A model generated the notes under the pieces. That model was not told the origin of the DNA. It saw nothing but the letters and a program-made list of their open reading frames with translations, and did not search any database. From Leeuwenhoekiella sp. (lineage in GTDB: Bacteria; Bacteroidota; Bacteroidia; Flavobacteriales; Flavobacteriaceae): DNA of 64,000 bases. Shown here in pieces: positions 1-9,900 of the stretch. A program made the translations under genes and the position numbers. Location of the stretch: contig PAPI01000034.1 of assembly GCA_002708845.1 (NCBI GenBank), positions 1 to 64,000 on the forward strand. The letters are read 5' to 3'. Each line of letters starts with the position of its first letter. Position 1 is the stretch's first letter.

Positions 1-1985
1 AGGTACCGGTTTTGAAGCGCCCAGCGCAAAATGCTGTCATAGTATCTTCGGAAAACAGTAAACACACCAAGCAGTCCAAAGCAGATAATTGCTACAAAAA
101 TCAAATTCATTAGAATGCTGCGGTCAAAACCAAGTGGTCGCCAGTATTCGGCTAACAGCACGACGATAGCAATACAGGAAATGATGATATTTACTACATT
201 TTGATTGATGTTGAGCCTGTAGCCAGCAATGGTATGGTTGTATTCCTTTTTCGCTTTAAGCGAAAAGAATAAACCACTACATCCAAAAGCTATCAAAATC
301 AACCCGAGCCAGTAACCAAATACAAGTGCTGTGATACCGAGTGCGATTAAAAGACCATTCAATAACAGTTTAGATCGCTGGCGAATGTTTGTTTTTCTGA
401 AAAGGAACGCGGCAAATGGCGGTATTAAAAATAGCGCGATTACAAGCGATGCAGAAAGTGCCATTGTTTTTGTAAATGCGAGTGGTCGAAATAATTTTCC
501 TTCAGCACCTATCATCGTAAACACAGGTAGGAAACTGATAATCGTTGTGAGCACAGCGGTTAAAATTGCACCAGAAACTTCCGCAGTGGCGTTGTAGATG
601 ATTTCATTTGTAGTGTATTCTATTCCGCTTTCGCGAAAGCGTAATTTTTCATCTTCCAGATGCCTAATCATATTTTCGGCGAGTATGACGCCCACGTCCA
701 CCATCGTACCGATAGCAATGGCAATTCCTGACAAGGCAACAATATTGGCATCTACATTAAAGAGTTTCATTGTTATGAAAACCATTAAAACGGCAACAGG
801 CAACAGAGCAGAGATTAGAATGGATGCACGTAGGTTAAACACCATTACGATGATGACCAAAATGGTTATCAGGATTTCAAGTGTAAGGGCTTCATTGAGC
901 GTGTGAAGTGTTTCCTGTATAAGTTGCGTGCGGTCATAAAAGGGAACGATAGTCACTTGTGAAGTACGACCATCTGCCAAGGTTTTTGTGGGTAGTCCAG
1001 ATGATAATTCGGCTATTTGATCTTTTACATTATTGATGACTTCCAATGGGTTTGCGCCATAGCGAGCTACCACCACACCGCCTACCACTTCGGCACCTTC
1101 TTTGTCCAAAATACCACGTCGCGTTTGTGGTCCTAAATGAACATTTGCGATGTCCTTGATTCGGATAGAAGTGAAATTTTCAGAAGTGACCACCGCATTT
1201 TCGATATTTGAAACCGATTTCACGTATCCCAGACCACGAACCAAATATTCAGCTTGATTAATTTCCAAAGTCTGCGCACCGATGTCTTGATTACTTTCCT
1301 TGACAGCTTTTACAATATCGGTCAAGCCGATGTTGTATTGTCGCATTTTTTCAGGGTCAACATCCACTTGGTATTCCTGGACGTAACCACCGATTGATGC
1401 TACTTCAGAAACACCGCTTGCCGAAGACAGACCATATTTTACGTAGTAATCCTGTATGCTTCGTAATTCCTGTAGATCCCAACTGCCAGTTACGTTGCCA
1501 TCTTTATCACGACCTTCCAGCGTGTACCAAAAAATTTGACCTAATCCCGTAGCATCCGGACCCAATGCAGGGTTTACACCATCGGGCAATAAGTTTGCGG
1601 GAAGGGAATTGAGTTTTTCGAGAATACGGCTACGTGACCAATAGAATTCTACATCTTCTTCAAAAATGATATAGATACTTGAAAAACCGAACATTGAAGA
1701 GCTTCGGATGGTCTTGACCCCAGGAATTCCCAACAATGAAGTTGTAAGTGGATAGGTAATCTGGTCTTCGATATCCTGCGGTGAACGCCCTTGCCACTTT
1801 GTGAAAACGATTTGCTGGTTTTCGCCGATGTCTGGAATGGCATCAACCGCTACAGGATCAGTTGGTAAAATGCTTGTTTCCCAATTGAAGGGTGCATTGA
1901 CAATGCCCCAACCTACGAATAGGGCGAGTAGTATAACGGCAACAAGTTTGTTTTCTATGAGAAATTTTATGCTCTTATTTAGCAT
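1..1985 (-). CDS. CusA/CzcA-type heavy-metal efflux RND permease (partial, C-terminus beyond window)
   Basis: Inner-membrane proton-driven pump that would export monovalent (Cu/Ag) or divalent (Co/Zn/Cd) cations through a CusB-type adaptor and an outer-membrane channel. The reading frame starts at the ATG at 1985 and stays open to base 1, giving about 661 residues, roughly the N-terminal half to two thirds of the family. Visible landmarks are the N-terminal membrane helix (about residues 10-33), the stretch WDLQELRSIQDYYVKYGL followed by a SGVSEVASIGG segment in the porter domain, and a TM4 proton-relay aspartate near residue 429 in MVDVGVILAEN. These match CusA/CzcA rather than drug pumps of the AcrB kind. 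The methionine cluster that would separate copper from divalent-cation pumps lies outside the window. The upstream HYC_CC_PP gene on the same strand supports a metal context. Substrate is unresolved. Confidence 0.9.
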   Translation of the reverse strand, partial: MLNKSIKFLIENKLVAVILLALFVGWGIVNAPFNWETSILPTDPVAVDAIPDIGENQQIVFTKWQGRSPQDIEDQITYPLTTSLLGIPGVKTIRSSSMFGFSSIYIIFEEDVEFYWSRSRILEKLNSLPANLLPDGVNPALGPDATGLGQIFWYTLEGRDKDGNVTGSWDLQELRSIQDYYVKYGLSSASGVSEVASIGGYVQEYQVDVDPEKMRQYNIGLTDIVKAVKESNQDIGAQTLEINQAEYLVRGLGYVKSVSNIENAVVTSENFTSIRIKDIANVHLGPQTRRGILDKEGAEVVGGVVVARYGANPLEVINNVKDQIAELSSGLPTKTLADGRTSQVTIVPFYDRTQLIQETLHTLNEALTLEILITILVIIVMVFNLRASILISALLPVAVLMVFITMKLFNVDANIVALSGIAIAIGTMVDVGVILAENMIRHLEDEKLRFRESGIEYTTNEIIYNATAEVSGAILTAVLTTIISFLPVFTMIGAEGKLFRPLAFTKTMALSASLVIALFLIPPFAAFLFRKTNIRQRSKLLLNGLLIALGITALVFGYWLGLILIAFGCSGLFFSLKAKKEYNHTIAGYRLNINQNVVNIIISCIAIVVLLAEYWRPLGFDRSILMNLIFVAIICFGLLGVFTVFRRYYDSILRWALQNRY
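248..266. repeat. TTTTCGCTT-T-AAGCGAAAA inverted repeat
   Basis: Nine-base perfect arms around a single T, inside the CusA/CzcA fragment. Member of the dispersed palindrome set. Confidence 0.5.
626..641. repeat. 16-bp perfect palindrome CGCTTTCGCGAAAGCG
   Basis: Perfect dyad inside the CusA/CzcA coding region. The TTTCGC/GCGAAA core recurs at five other places in the window. Confidence 0.6.
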
Positions 1986-2127
1986 ACGATATGATTATTA
2001 AACAGTTATAGAAATATGCTTTGGTTTGCTCACAGTACAAATGAGAAACAACAAAACGGGCCCAAAACGAATGTATCGCTGGGCTTTTCCAGTTGCAATT
2101 AGACTGCTACTGGTGCTGTTTAATAAA

Positions 2128-2547
2128 TCAAATTAAGAATGTCTGGTGCAATACCTGCAAGTCCCGCCTAATGAATGGGGACGAGTGATCTGAGAAAGAA
2201 ATCTCTTTAGATTCAGTTCTTTCAAAGAGACTAATATATGAGTAAGCAAAAGAGGCAACGAATATTTGTTGCTCAAACGTAAGTTGTATAAAATCCTGTT
2301 TTAAATCGTCCTGACCTTCAATAATTAATTGTTCATCTGAGCAACAAGATTTTTTAGAAATCATTGAGTTAGAACAACTCTTAGCAGGTTCAGCTTTTTC
2401 CATTCCGCAAGTCTGAACATCTTGGATGAATGAAAAATCTACTAACGTATCCCCACAATAGTGCATATCCACAGTAAATGACATTGTGGTCAGTAGAACC
2501 ACAACAGCCATTACCATTGCCATTGATTTGTGGATAGTTTGTTTCAT
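2128..2547 (-). CDS. HYC_CC_PP family small exported Cys/His protein
   Basis: A 139-residue protein with an N-terminal hydrophobic signal or anchor (about residues 8-25), then His29-Tyr30-Cys31, further cysteines near 47 and 58, and a Cys68-Cys69 pair. The closing SSPFIRRD stretch occupies the place of the PP motif of the Bacteroidota family called HYC_CC_PP, which commonly accompanies copper or cation efflux genes. The pattern of exposed Cys, His and Met suggests metal binding in the periplasm, but that is inference. It lies 142 bases upstream of the CusA/CzcA gene on the same strand and may be co-transcribed with it. A TAATTTTG box lies just before the ATG. Confidence 0.75.
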   Translation of the reverse strand: MKQTIHKSMAMVMAVVVLLTTMSFTVDMHYCGDTLVDFSFIQDVQTCGMEKAEPAKSCSNSMISKKSCCSDEQLIIEGQDDLKQDFIQLTFEQQIFVASFAYSYISLFERTESKEISFSDHSSPFIRRDLQVLHQTFLI

Positions 2548-2553
2548 TTATTG

Positions 2554-2561
2554 CAAAATTA
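2554..2561 (-). promoter_or_regulatory. TAATTTTG -7 box before the HYC_CC_PP gene
   Basis: Perfect match to the TAnnTTTG -7 element of Bacteroidota, ending six bases before the ATG at 2547, so transcription would start almost at the start codon. No TTTG is present at the 19-base spacing, so this is weak support. Confidence 0.25.
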
Positions 2562-2690
2562 CAAAAATTTAACAATTATTATTAAGATTAACATTTATTT
2601 GTTTTGCTAATGTAGGGCAAGAAAACGCTTTTACTCTTTATTAGAAGCTATAAATGCTATGGAAATAAGGCATAAAAAATGTTCTTTATA

Positions 2691-2721
2691 TTCATTTGAT
2701 ACCGTATAGTATCATTATGAA
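2691..2721. repeat. Imperfect inverted repeat with 6-bp centre
   Basis: The arms TTCATTTGATAC (2691-2702) and GTATCATTATGAA (2709-2721) flank the centre CGTATA. The inner six bases of each arm pair perfectly and the outer TTCAT/ATGAA also pair. It sits about 145 bases upstream of the HYC_CC_PP start and 95 bases from tRNA-fMet. It could be an operator or a tyrosine-recombinase core-like site. Confidence 0.5.
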
Positions 2722-2743
2722 TTAGGGACTGGAAAACTGTAAA

Positions 2744-2765
2744 ATGTTGTACCTATGTTGTACCC
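2744..2765. repeat. Tandem 11-base direct repeat ATGTTGTACC(T/C)
   Basis: ATGTTGTACCT (2744-2754) is immediately followed by ATGTTGTACCC (2755-2765). It lies between the tRNA terminator and the metal-efflux genes, a position where integrated elements often leave direct repeats. No integrase gene is in the window. Confidence 0.5.
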
Positions 2766-2770
2766 AATGC

Positions 2771-2802
2771 ATAAAAATAGGCTTCCGATTTCTCGAAAGC
2801 CT
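2771..2802 (-). terminator. Intrinsic terminator of tRNA-fMet
   Basis: Read on the minus strand, a 10-bp stem (AGGCTTTCGA / TCGGAAGCCT with one G-T pair) closes a GAAA tetraloop (2779-2802) and is followed by ATTTTTAT. It begins 12 bases after the tRNA 3' end. Confidence 0.8.
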
Positions 2803-2814
2803 TACTCTGCTTAG

Positions 2815-2887
<73 letters not shown>

Positions 2888-3014
2888 ATATTGGACGGCA
2901 AATATAGAACTATTCTTAGATTCTCACAAGCAGGGACTAAACAAATTTTGTAATAAAACAGATATTATAATTTCGATAACACTAACGAGCCTGAGTATTA
3001 GATATCTTCGATGA

Positions 3015-4583
3015 ATGAAGAAACTTCTTATAGGCCTGTTTATTTTTGTCTCTCTACTAGGAGCCGCTGCTATTTTCCTAAATATATATCTTAAAAAACA
3101 ATTACAAGAGGTAATTGAAAACGACCTTCCCAAATCAATTTCCTTAACCTATGAAGATATAATGATAGACAGCTGGGGAGGTAATGCCAAAATTGAAAAT
3201 GCCAGTGTCAATTTTAGATCCAATGACTCGCTACCCGGAAGTAAAGTTCAAAATGCCACAGTAAGTCTTCAGGGAATGAATCACTGGGATTATTTCAGAA
3301 ATAAAAACATTCATTTTAAGAATATTGAAATCAATGCAGACACCCTGATTCATTATCCTAATACAGGCATCAAAAAATCAACGACTGACAAACAGGAAGA
3401 TAGCATTGACAATCCCATTAGTGCCAAAAATCTGGAACATAGTTTTCAAATTGAAAACTTCAACCTGATTACCGATTTTATACAGATTCGCAATCCCAAA
3501 ACCGATCAAACAGAGCTCAGAACTGCGCACTTCAATCTTAAACTCAAGGGTATTACTCCTACGATTTCTGAAACCCCTACACGTCCCTTCAATTATGAGC
3601 AAATACAATTGAGTTCAGACTCGCTATATTACAAACTCAACGCGTTTGATGTACTCACAATTGCTCAGGTAAAATGGGATGGGATTAGCCTCATTCTAGA
3701 CAATACTCAGATTAAGACCATCATTAGTCGAACTGCGCTCAGCAAACAAATCAAAAGTGAACGGGATCATAATAATTTAAGAGTAAAACAAATAATTGTT
3801 GACTCCCTAAGATATGGGCATCATCCTTCAAAAAAAATGTATATAGATGCTTCTAAGCTTGAATTGAAGCAGCCTTCATATACTATTTATCGCGATAAAC
3901 GTCTGCCTGATAATTACGAGACCAAGCCTCTGTATTCTGAAAAATTGCGTGAATTAGACTTTGATTTAATGATAGACTCCGTTCTAATAAGCAATGGTGC
4001 AATCACCTATGAAGAAAAGGTAAGTGGCACATCACAAGCAGGGAAACTCGATTTTAAACAAATTCATGCCTCCATTTATAATTTAGGGAATACCTATGCT
4101 TTAGGAGCCAAAAAAACAAAAATTGACATTCAGGCTCTGTTTATGACGAAAAGCCCATTAAGACTAAAGTGGAACTTTGATGTTCAAAATACTCAGGATC
4201 AATTTTATGTAGACGGGAGTCTTAAGGATTTACCTGCCACAGATTTAAATGCGTTTACATCTCCAAATTTGGGTGCATCTATGAAAGGGAGCTTACAGGA
4301 AGTTTATTTCAATATTGCCGGTAACGATTCTAACTCTCACATTGACCTAAAAATGAAATACGATGACTTTAAAGTGAGTATAGTAGACCAGGGAAAAAAG
4401 AAAAAGAAATGGCTGGCAAGTACCCTTGCTAATATCTTTATTTCGAAAACCAGCAATCGAGAAGATTCAGGTTTTAAAGAAGGACAAGGTGAAGTGCAGC
4501 GTAACCAGAACAAGTCGTTTTTCAATTACCTATGGATCAATTTAAAAGAGGGCATGTTGAAGGCGATGACATTACTGGATTAG
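3015..4583 (+). CDS. Membrane-anchored protein of unknown function, possibly AsmA-like
   Basis: A 522-residue protein with one N-terminal membrane helix (about residues 3-25), after which everything is predicted to be periplasmic. The start MKKLLIGLFIFVSLLGAAAIF is a good membrane-entry sequence. The remainder is rich in beta-prone repeats of the kind IENASVNF and IEINADTLIHY, ending in a KGQ/KKKKK-bearing segment and a hydrophobic terminus. The layout resembles AsmA/DUF748-type proteins that span the periplasm, but no diagnostic motif is visible, so the family is a guess. It stands alone, downstream of the divergently read tRNA, and its stop overlaps by four bases the convergent end of the broken SpoIIAA-like gene. 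Confidence 0.75.
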   Translation: MKKLLIGLFIFVSLLGAAAIFLNIYLKKQLQEVIENDLPKSISLTYEDIMIDSWGGNAKIENASVNFRSNDSLPGSKVQNATVSLQGMNHWDYFRNKNIHFKNIEINADTLIHYPNTGIKKSTTDKQEDSIDNPISAKNLEHSFQIENFNLITDFIQIRNPKTDQTELRTAHFNLKLKGITPTISETPTRPFNYEQIQLSSDSLYYKLNAFDVLTIAQVKWDGISLILDNTQIKTIISRTALSKQIKSERDHNNLRVKQIIVDSLRYGHHPSKKMYIDASKLELKQPSYTIYRDKRLPDNYETKPLYSEKLRELDFDLMIDSVLISNGAITYEEKVSGTSQAGKLDFKQIHASIYNLGNTYALGAKKTKIDIQALFMTKSPLRLKWNFDVQNTQDQFYVDGSLKDLPATDLNAFTSPNLGASMKGSLQEVYFNIAGNDSNSHIDLKMKYDDFKVSIVDQGKKKKKWLASTLANIFISKTSNREDSGFKEGQGEVQRNQNKSFFNYLWINLKEGMLKAMTLLD

Positions 4584-4936
4584 TCTTCTGCGATCCAGCT
4601 CATAGCGTCTAGCCGTTGCTCTATGGTAAAGTTACGTATCTCAACTCCTACAAGTGCCTTATTAAAGTTTGCGATGGCGTGAATCCACTTCCTGTTGGTT
4701 ACCATAGCTATTTTATTAAGCTTACTAAGGTGCTGCACCGGGAAGATAGAGGCTATAAAAATCGCATCCAGAGTAAAGCGTTCTATATTTTTATCTTCAA
4801 GATAAAGGTTGATAGTCTTGTGCTCTTTAAGCATTTCTAAAATAGCACTTTTCAGTTCCTGAACAGCCTAATAATCCATGGCACCCTCAATGATATACCC
4901 CACAGAATTGTTTGAGAAACTGAAATTTAAAAGCAC
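4580..4936 (-). pseudogene. SpoIIAA-like protein, interrupted by an in-frame TAG
   Basis: Reading from a GTG at 4936 gives a 118-codon frame, the same length as the intact paralogue just upstream (5002-5358). Codon 23 is TAG (4868-4870). Residues before it, NNSVGYIIEGAMDY, line up with NQVVGFVATSKIDE in the neighbour. Residues after it, from AVQELKSAILEMLKEHKTI onward, continue the same fold to a terminal LDAMSWIAED that matches TEALQWVSS. Only the part after the stop can be read from an ATG (4834, 84 residues), and that part lacks the first strands of the domain. SpoIIAA-like (STAS/SEC14-related) proteins are small cytoplasmic proteins of poorly known role. A sequencing error at 4868-4870 is the main alternative to a real pseudogene. 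Confidence 0.7.
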
Positions 4937-5001
4937 AACTTTAAAGATTTGAAATAATTTACTTGATAAAAGTAAGGTTTCAAAAGGAAAGTATCTGAAA
5001 A

Positions 5002-5358
5002 TTAAGAAGAAACCCATTGCAACGCCTCAGTTCGATTGTTGCACTTAAAAAAATGACATTGAGATTTTACAAACGTACATTCTGCTTTTGAGCGAAGTTT
5101 ATCTGAATAAATATCTGAAACAATCGCAATCTTTTCAAAACGGTCTTTGTACTTAATCTTAAACAGCAAATCTTCCAAGGTTACCTTAAGGCTCATAGCA
5201 AGCCCCGATGCATTCTCACAATACACCCGTATTTTATCATAATGCTCCAATCGTTTTTCAACTTCAAGATGTACTTCATCCAACATCTGCTCATCTATCT
5301 TAGAGGTAGCTACAAACCCTACCACCTGATTTCCTAATTCAAAATATTTTAACCCCAT
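5002..5358 (-). CDS. SpoIIAA-like (STAS-related) protein
   Basis: A 118-residue soluble protein with no signal peptide. The order of elements is an N-terminal strand, a VVGFVATSKID turn, an amphipathic helix with Glu/Lys pairs, strand KIRVYCENASG, a basic segment LLFKIKYKDRFEKIAIVSD, and the typical closing helix TEALQWVSS. This matches the SpoIIAA-like family. It is the intact copy of the neighbouring interrupted paralogue, which lies downstream on the same strand with a 65-base gap. The two look like a tandem duplication. Function in the cell is unknown; a role in stress or membrane-associated regulation has been proposed for the fold, but nothing here fixes it. Confidence 0.75.
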   Translation of the reverse strand: MGLKYFELGNQVVGFVATSKIDEQMLDEVHLEVEKRLEHYDKIRVYCENASGLAMSLKVTLEDLLFKIKYKDRFEKIAIVSDIYSDKLRSKAECTFVKSQCHFFKCNNRTEALQWVSS

Positions 5359-5432
5359 AAGTTTTTAGTTTACAATAAGTTACAAAGCATATTCAACTAA
5401 ATAAAGCCTTTAACGTTTTTTGGGAGTAAAAT

Positions 5433-5615
5433 TTATTGTTCTATGTCTGAGGCATTAAATTCGGTTAGTTGTTGATCTTCGTAACGCACTGCCAATTCAA
5501 TAGGATTGCAGCACACCTCACAATCCTCAACATAAACCTGATATCGTACTGAAGTATCGAGCAGCATCGAAATCTCTTCCCAGCAATACGGACATTGAAA
5601 AAAATGTTCTTCCAT
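5433..5615 (-). CDS. CPXCG motif-containing cysteine-rich protein
   Basis: A 60-residue zinc-ribbon-like protein with two Cys pairs, CPYC near residue 8 and CEVCC near residue 33, which together could bind one zinc. The second residue pair is followed by NPIELAVRYED, typical of this small family. It starts directly after the TolC stop (5616) on the same strand and so is probably the last gene of the RND efflux transcript, although nothing links it functionally to efflux. Confidence 0.85.
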   Translation of the reverse strand: MEEHFFQCPYCWEEISMLLDTSVRYQVYVEDCEVCCNPIELAVRYEDQQLTEFNASDIEQ

Positions 5616-6980
5616 TTAGAATTCAATATTGAGCAGCTGCCCTATTTGTTGTAGTAATTGCAATTCGGCCAGTTTGGCCTCGTACTTCGCAAAATTCTTA
5701 TTGGTTTTGGCATTAATCAGGTTGATTTGTGCCTGGCGGAATTCTATAGAGGTAATCTGCCCTAAATTGAAGCGCTCCTTGGAACGTTCAAAATTATTGG
5801 CATTGGTGATCACGTTCTGTTCCTGAATTTCGTAAATCTCCAGCGAGTTTTCATAATTGCCCAAAGCATTGGCAATATCCCTTTTTACCTCCAAAGCTAT
5901 TTGCTGTTTGAGAATTTTTTGATTATCCTGCTGAATTTGGGCGTTTTTAAACTGTGTAATGGTACTCCCGCCGTCAAACAGATTCCAGCGTAGGTTAAGC
6001 CCCGCCTGAAAACCTGTAGTCTGTCTTGTACTACCCGTAAAGAACGCAGATGCCGGCGTAATAGACTCATTCCAGCCATAGGACCCTGTAAGACCTATGC
6101 TGGGTAAAAAACGGGCTTTTGATGTCTTAATATCGTAATCACTCAAAGTGATTGCAGCCTCGCTTTGTAATAATCTCACGTTGTTCTCTTGCGCAAGGTC
6201 AATTAGGTTTTCCAACTCTATTTTGGGAATAAACGTAACCAAAGTATCTACCTCAAAATCAGCCTTAAGATCTCTTGCAAGAATCACGTTGAGATCTCTT
6301 TTGGTATTGGCAAGCTGCTGGCGAATATTCAGGAGACTGATACTGTCGCTGGCAACATCTACCTGCGCGTTAAGCACTTCAAGCTTGGTGTTTTGGCCGT
6401 ACTCAAAACGGTAATCGGCACGGGTTACGCGATTGCGCGAAATATCTAAAGTTTGCTTAAGTATTTGTTCATTTTCTGTAAGCCGCGCAACCTCATAATA
6501 CACCGAAAATAATTGAATTAAGGTATTCTCAATGGTTTCCCGAGCTTCCAGCTTAGAGAGATTATATTCTTCCTTAAGGCGTTTAAAATTATACAGCCTC
6601 CCAAGCCCGTCAAACAAGGTATATTCTAAATTGATAGAAGCATTATAGCCTTCAGATTTTGCATTATTAAGTTCAAAAGACTGCCCGTCATCACGATCGG
6701 TCACCTGATCTTGCAGACTATAAGACATCCCGGCAAGACCAAAAACCGAAGGCAAATAGCCCGAGTTGAGAATACCCGAGTTATTTTCGGCAATAGAAAC
6801 CTGATTATCTGCTACTGCAATGCCGTAATTATTTTCGAGCGTAATTGTAATGGCTTCTGTTTTTGAAAGTTGTTCCTGAGCAGAAATTGATAAGCCAGAG
6901 AAAAAAACCAGTATTTGCACAAAAACGGTCTTCACGATCACGGCGGATCTAAAAATGCTAAATGAGTCGTTTGCCATCAT
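5616..6980 (-). CDS. TolC-family outer-membrane efflux channel
   Basis: Outer-membrane component of a tripartite efflux pump. It has a cleavable signal peptide ending near ISAQ, followed by two similar halves of long alpha-helical hairpins and short strands; LRWNLFDGGSTI and the earlier LEYTLFDGLGRLYNF are the paired beta-barrel strand motifs of TolC proteins. I place the start at the ATG at 6980 (454 residues), just after the permease stop at 6991. A frame-compatible ATG at 7010 would overlap the permease and give an overlong n-region. It is third in the adaptor-permease-channel operon, so it most likely serves the pump encoded by the two genes upstream. Confidence 0.92.
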   Translation of the reverse strand: MMANDSFSIFRSAVIVKTVFVQILVFFSGLSISAQEQLSKTEAITITLENNYGIAVADNQVSIAENNSGILNSGYLPSVFGLAGMSYSLQDQVTDRDDGQSFELNNAKSEGYNASINLEYTLFDGLGRLYNFKRLKEEYNLSKLEARETIENTLIQLFSVYYEVARLTENEQILKQTLDISRNRVTRADYRFEYGQNTKLEVLNAQVDVASDSISLLNIRQQLANTKRDLNVILARDLKADFEVDTLVTFIPKIELENLIDLAQENNVRLLQSEAAITLSDYDIKTSKARFLPSIGLTGSYGWNESITPASAFFTGSTRQTTGFQAGLNLRWNLFDGGSTITQFKNAQIQQDNQKILKQQIALEVKRDIANALGNYENSLEIYEIQEQNVITNANNFERSKERFNLGQITSIEFRQAQINLINAKTNKNFAKYEAKLAELQLLQQIGQLLNIEF

Positions 6981-6990
6981 CTTATTTAAA

Positions 6991-9900
6991 TTAATGCGCA
7001 TCATCTTCATCCTGCTTTAATTCTTTTATAGCCCGCTCTACATCTTCGCGGTTTGGCTCTTTACCCGTGCGTACCCAAACTGACTTGATTTTAATCTTGT
7101 TTGAAATGGAAAGCAACAACGGTAACATTAGGAGGGTTAATACGGTTGCTATGGCTATACCAAATGATATAGAAATAGCCATTGGCTTTAAAAACTGAGC
7201 CTGTCTGCTTTTTTCAAGAAGTAAAGGTGCGAGACCCGCAATAGTTGTAATACTCGTTAAGAATATCGCGCGGAAACGGGATCTGCCTGCTTCAAAAATG
7301 GCATCTTCAAATTTCATCCCATCCTTCAGGAAGCCATTTAATTTACCTATGAGCACCAGACCGTCATTTACCATAATACCTATAAGCGCTATAATTCCCA
7401 AAGCAGAAAGTACATTGATGGGGAAACCGTTTAAGTAATGTCCCCAGGCTACACCAATGATACTAAACGGTATCATCAACAACAGTAAAAACGGCTGACT
7501 GTAACTGCGGAAGGTAAAAGCTATGGTAGCATAGATTAGAAACAAAATAACCCAAATTACCTTATTTGCTGAGCCTACCAGTTTTTCCTGTTCGCGATTC
7601 TGCCCTTCATAAGATACAGAAAGGGTTGGGTATTTAGATAAAATTTCCGGAAGGACATTAGTCTTAATATCTTCCAGAATATCTACAACACTTCCGTTAG
7701 GATCTGCCATGTCTGCATTAACCTGTATCTCGCGTTGCCCTTCAAGGTGACTGATAGATTCATCGCCGCGGTCTATAGTATAGGTTGCGATTTCACTAAG
7801 TGGAATGCGCTCACCTGTAGGCGTTACGATACGCATATCATCCAGATCATTGAGGCTGCTGCGGTCCTGACGATCGTAGCGTACCCATACCCGTATTTCG
7901 TCCTGCCCGCGTTGGAAACGCTGGGCCTGCGTTCCGAAAAATCCGCTTCGTACCTGACTCATCACGGAGTTAAGATTAAGCCCAAGGGCATAGGCTGTTT
8001 CCTTGAGTTCGATCTGAATTTCCTTAATACCTTCCGGGTCTGTATCTACCACATCGCGCAGGAGGGCATTATCTTCAAGAGCAGCCCTCAACTCCTCTTT
8101 AGCGGCCTCTAATTCTTCGGTATTATTTCCTAAAAGCGAAATAGAAATAGGGCTACCTCCAAAGTTACCACCTGAACCAAATGTAAGCCGTTCAACACCA
8201 AAAACATCACCTACTTCATCCCGGATCGAATTGGTAATTTCTGGTGAAGAAAAATCTCTAAACTCTCCCGGCAGCAGATTAATGCGCAATGAAGCCTTAT
8301 TATTCCCCGGGCCTACACGCTTTATAATATTTTCAATAACCTGCTTATTATCGCTCTGTTTCGCTGTATAATCTTCATTGACCTTCCATGCCGCTTTTTC
8401 TACCATTGTGATGATACTGTCAGTACGCTGCGGGTTTGTTCCCTCGGGCATAAGCAATTCAATTGAAACAGTATCACTGGCTATACTTGGGAAAATAGTC
8501 ACCCCAATAATTCCACCCATGATTGAGCTTATGGTAAGTACAAAAAGACCGATTATAATTGATAACGTTATAAGTTGATTCTTCAGGGTGAAACGCAATG
8601 CAGGCGTGTACAGGTTATCACGCATATAACGCATAAACTGATCTCCTTTTTCGTTGAAAAAACGAAGCTTGTATAAGAATTTTTCGAAACCACTTTTAGT
8701 GCTGATATCCAACTCTTCTTCACGCACCAGGGCTTTACTGTGGGCAATATGTGCCGGCAAAATGATAAGTGCTTCAACTAAAGAGACAACTAGGGTAAGA
8801 ATAACTACCGTGGAAACCTCACCAAAAAATTCACCTATCCTACTATCCAGGAACAAAAATGTTGAAAACGCGAGAACGGTTGTTATAATGGCGGAAATAA
8901 TTGGCGGAATAACTTCCATTGTACCATCTATAGCTGCACGGATAGGCGTTTTACCCATCTCGTAATGCTGGTAGATGTTTTCAGAAATTACAATTCCGTC
9001 GTCTACCAGAATTCCAATCACGATGATCATCCCAAAAAGCGACAGTACATTTATGGTAACACCAAAGCCGGCAGCAAAAATAAACATACCTAAAAAGGCT
9101 ACCGGTATTCCTGCAGCAACCCAAAATGCCAGGCGGGTATTCAGAAAAAAGGAAAGAAAAAGCAGTACCAGCAAGATCCCTTCAATACCATTGACCAAAA
9201 GTAAATTTGTACGTTGCTCCAGGCGTATAGAAGAATCTGAAGTAATATCTATATGTACTGCATCGTATTTTTTGTTGAACTCCTCAATATACTCCTTGAC
9301 TTTTTCTGCTGTAGGCAACAGGTCTTCATTATTGGTATTGCTGATCTCCACGTTGACAGCAAGATTGCCATTAAAATAGGAAGCATTCGGAGTTTCTGAA
9401 AAGCGATCTTGTATTACAGCGACATCGCTAAGTCTCACCAGCGAACCATCCGGATTTGCTTTTACGATAAGATTATTCAGTTCTTTGCCATAATACGACC
9501 GGTTATTCGCACGTATAAGGTAATCTTCAGTATCTGTTTTGATATTACCTCCCGTGGTAAGAATGTTTGCCCTTGAAACGGCCTGTGCTACTTCCTGAAA
9601 AGTAAGACTGTAAGCTAAAAGATCATTTTCACGAACAGCGATCTCAATTTCTTCAGCAGGATATCCTGTTATTTCAATCTGGGAAATACCATCCATAGCC
9701 CGCAAATCATACTCAATATCCCGGGCAATTTGTTTTAGCGTAGCAAGATCTAGCGTTTCACCACTTACTGCAAAGCCTATGGTTTGGCGAATAGCTTCCT
9801 GCTTTGCAACAACCAGCGGCTCCATTCCTGTCGGAAAACTGGGCACCCGGTCTACGGCATTTTTTACTTCAGCAAGAACAACGTTTATATCTTCGTCGTT

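Noticed and set aside
331-906. Two plus-strand reading frames at the left edge
   Set aside because: They are antisense to the CusA/CzcA gene, which keeps strong family motifs in its own frame. Their translations are Ile/Ser/Thr-rich and match no family.
8378-9379. Several long plus-strand frames opposite the RND permease
   Set aside because: The permease is fully supported on the minus strand; the plus-strand frames are shadows with Thr/Ile-rich translations.
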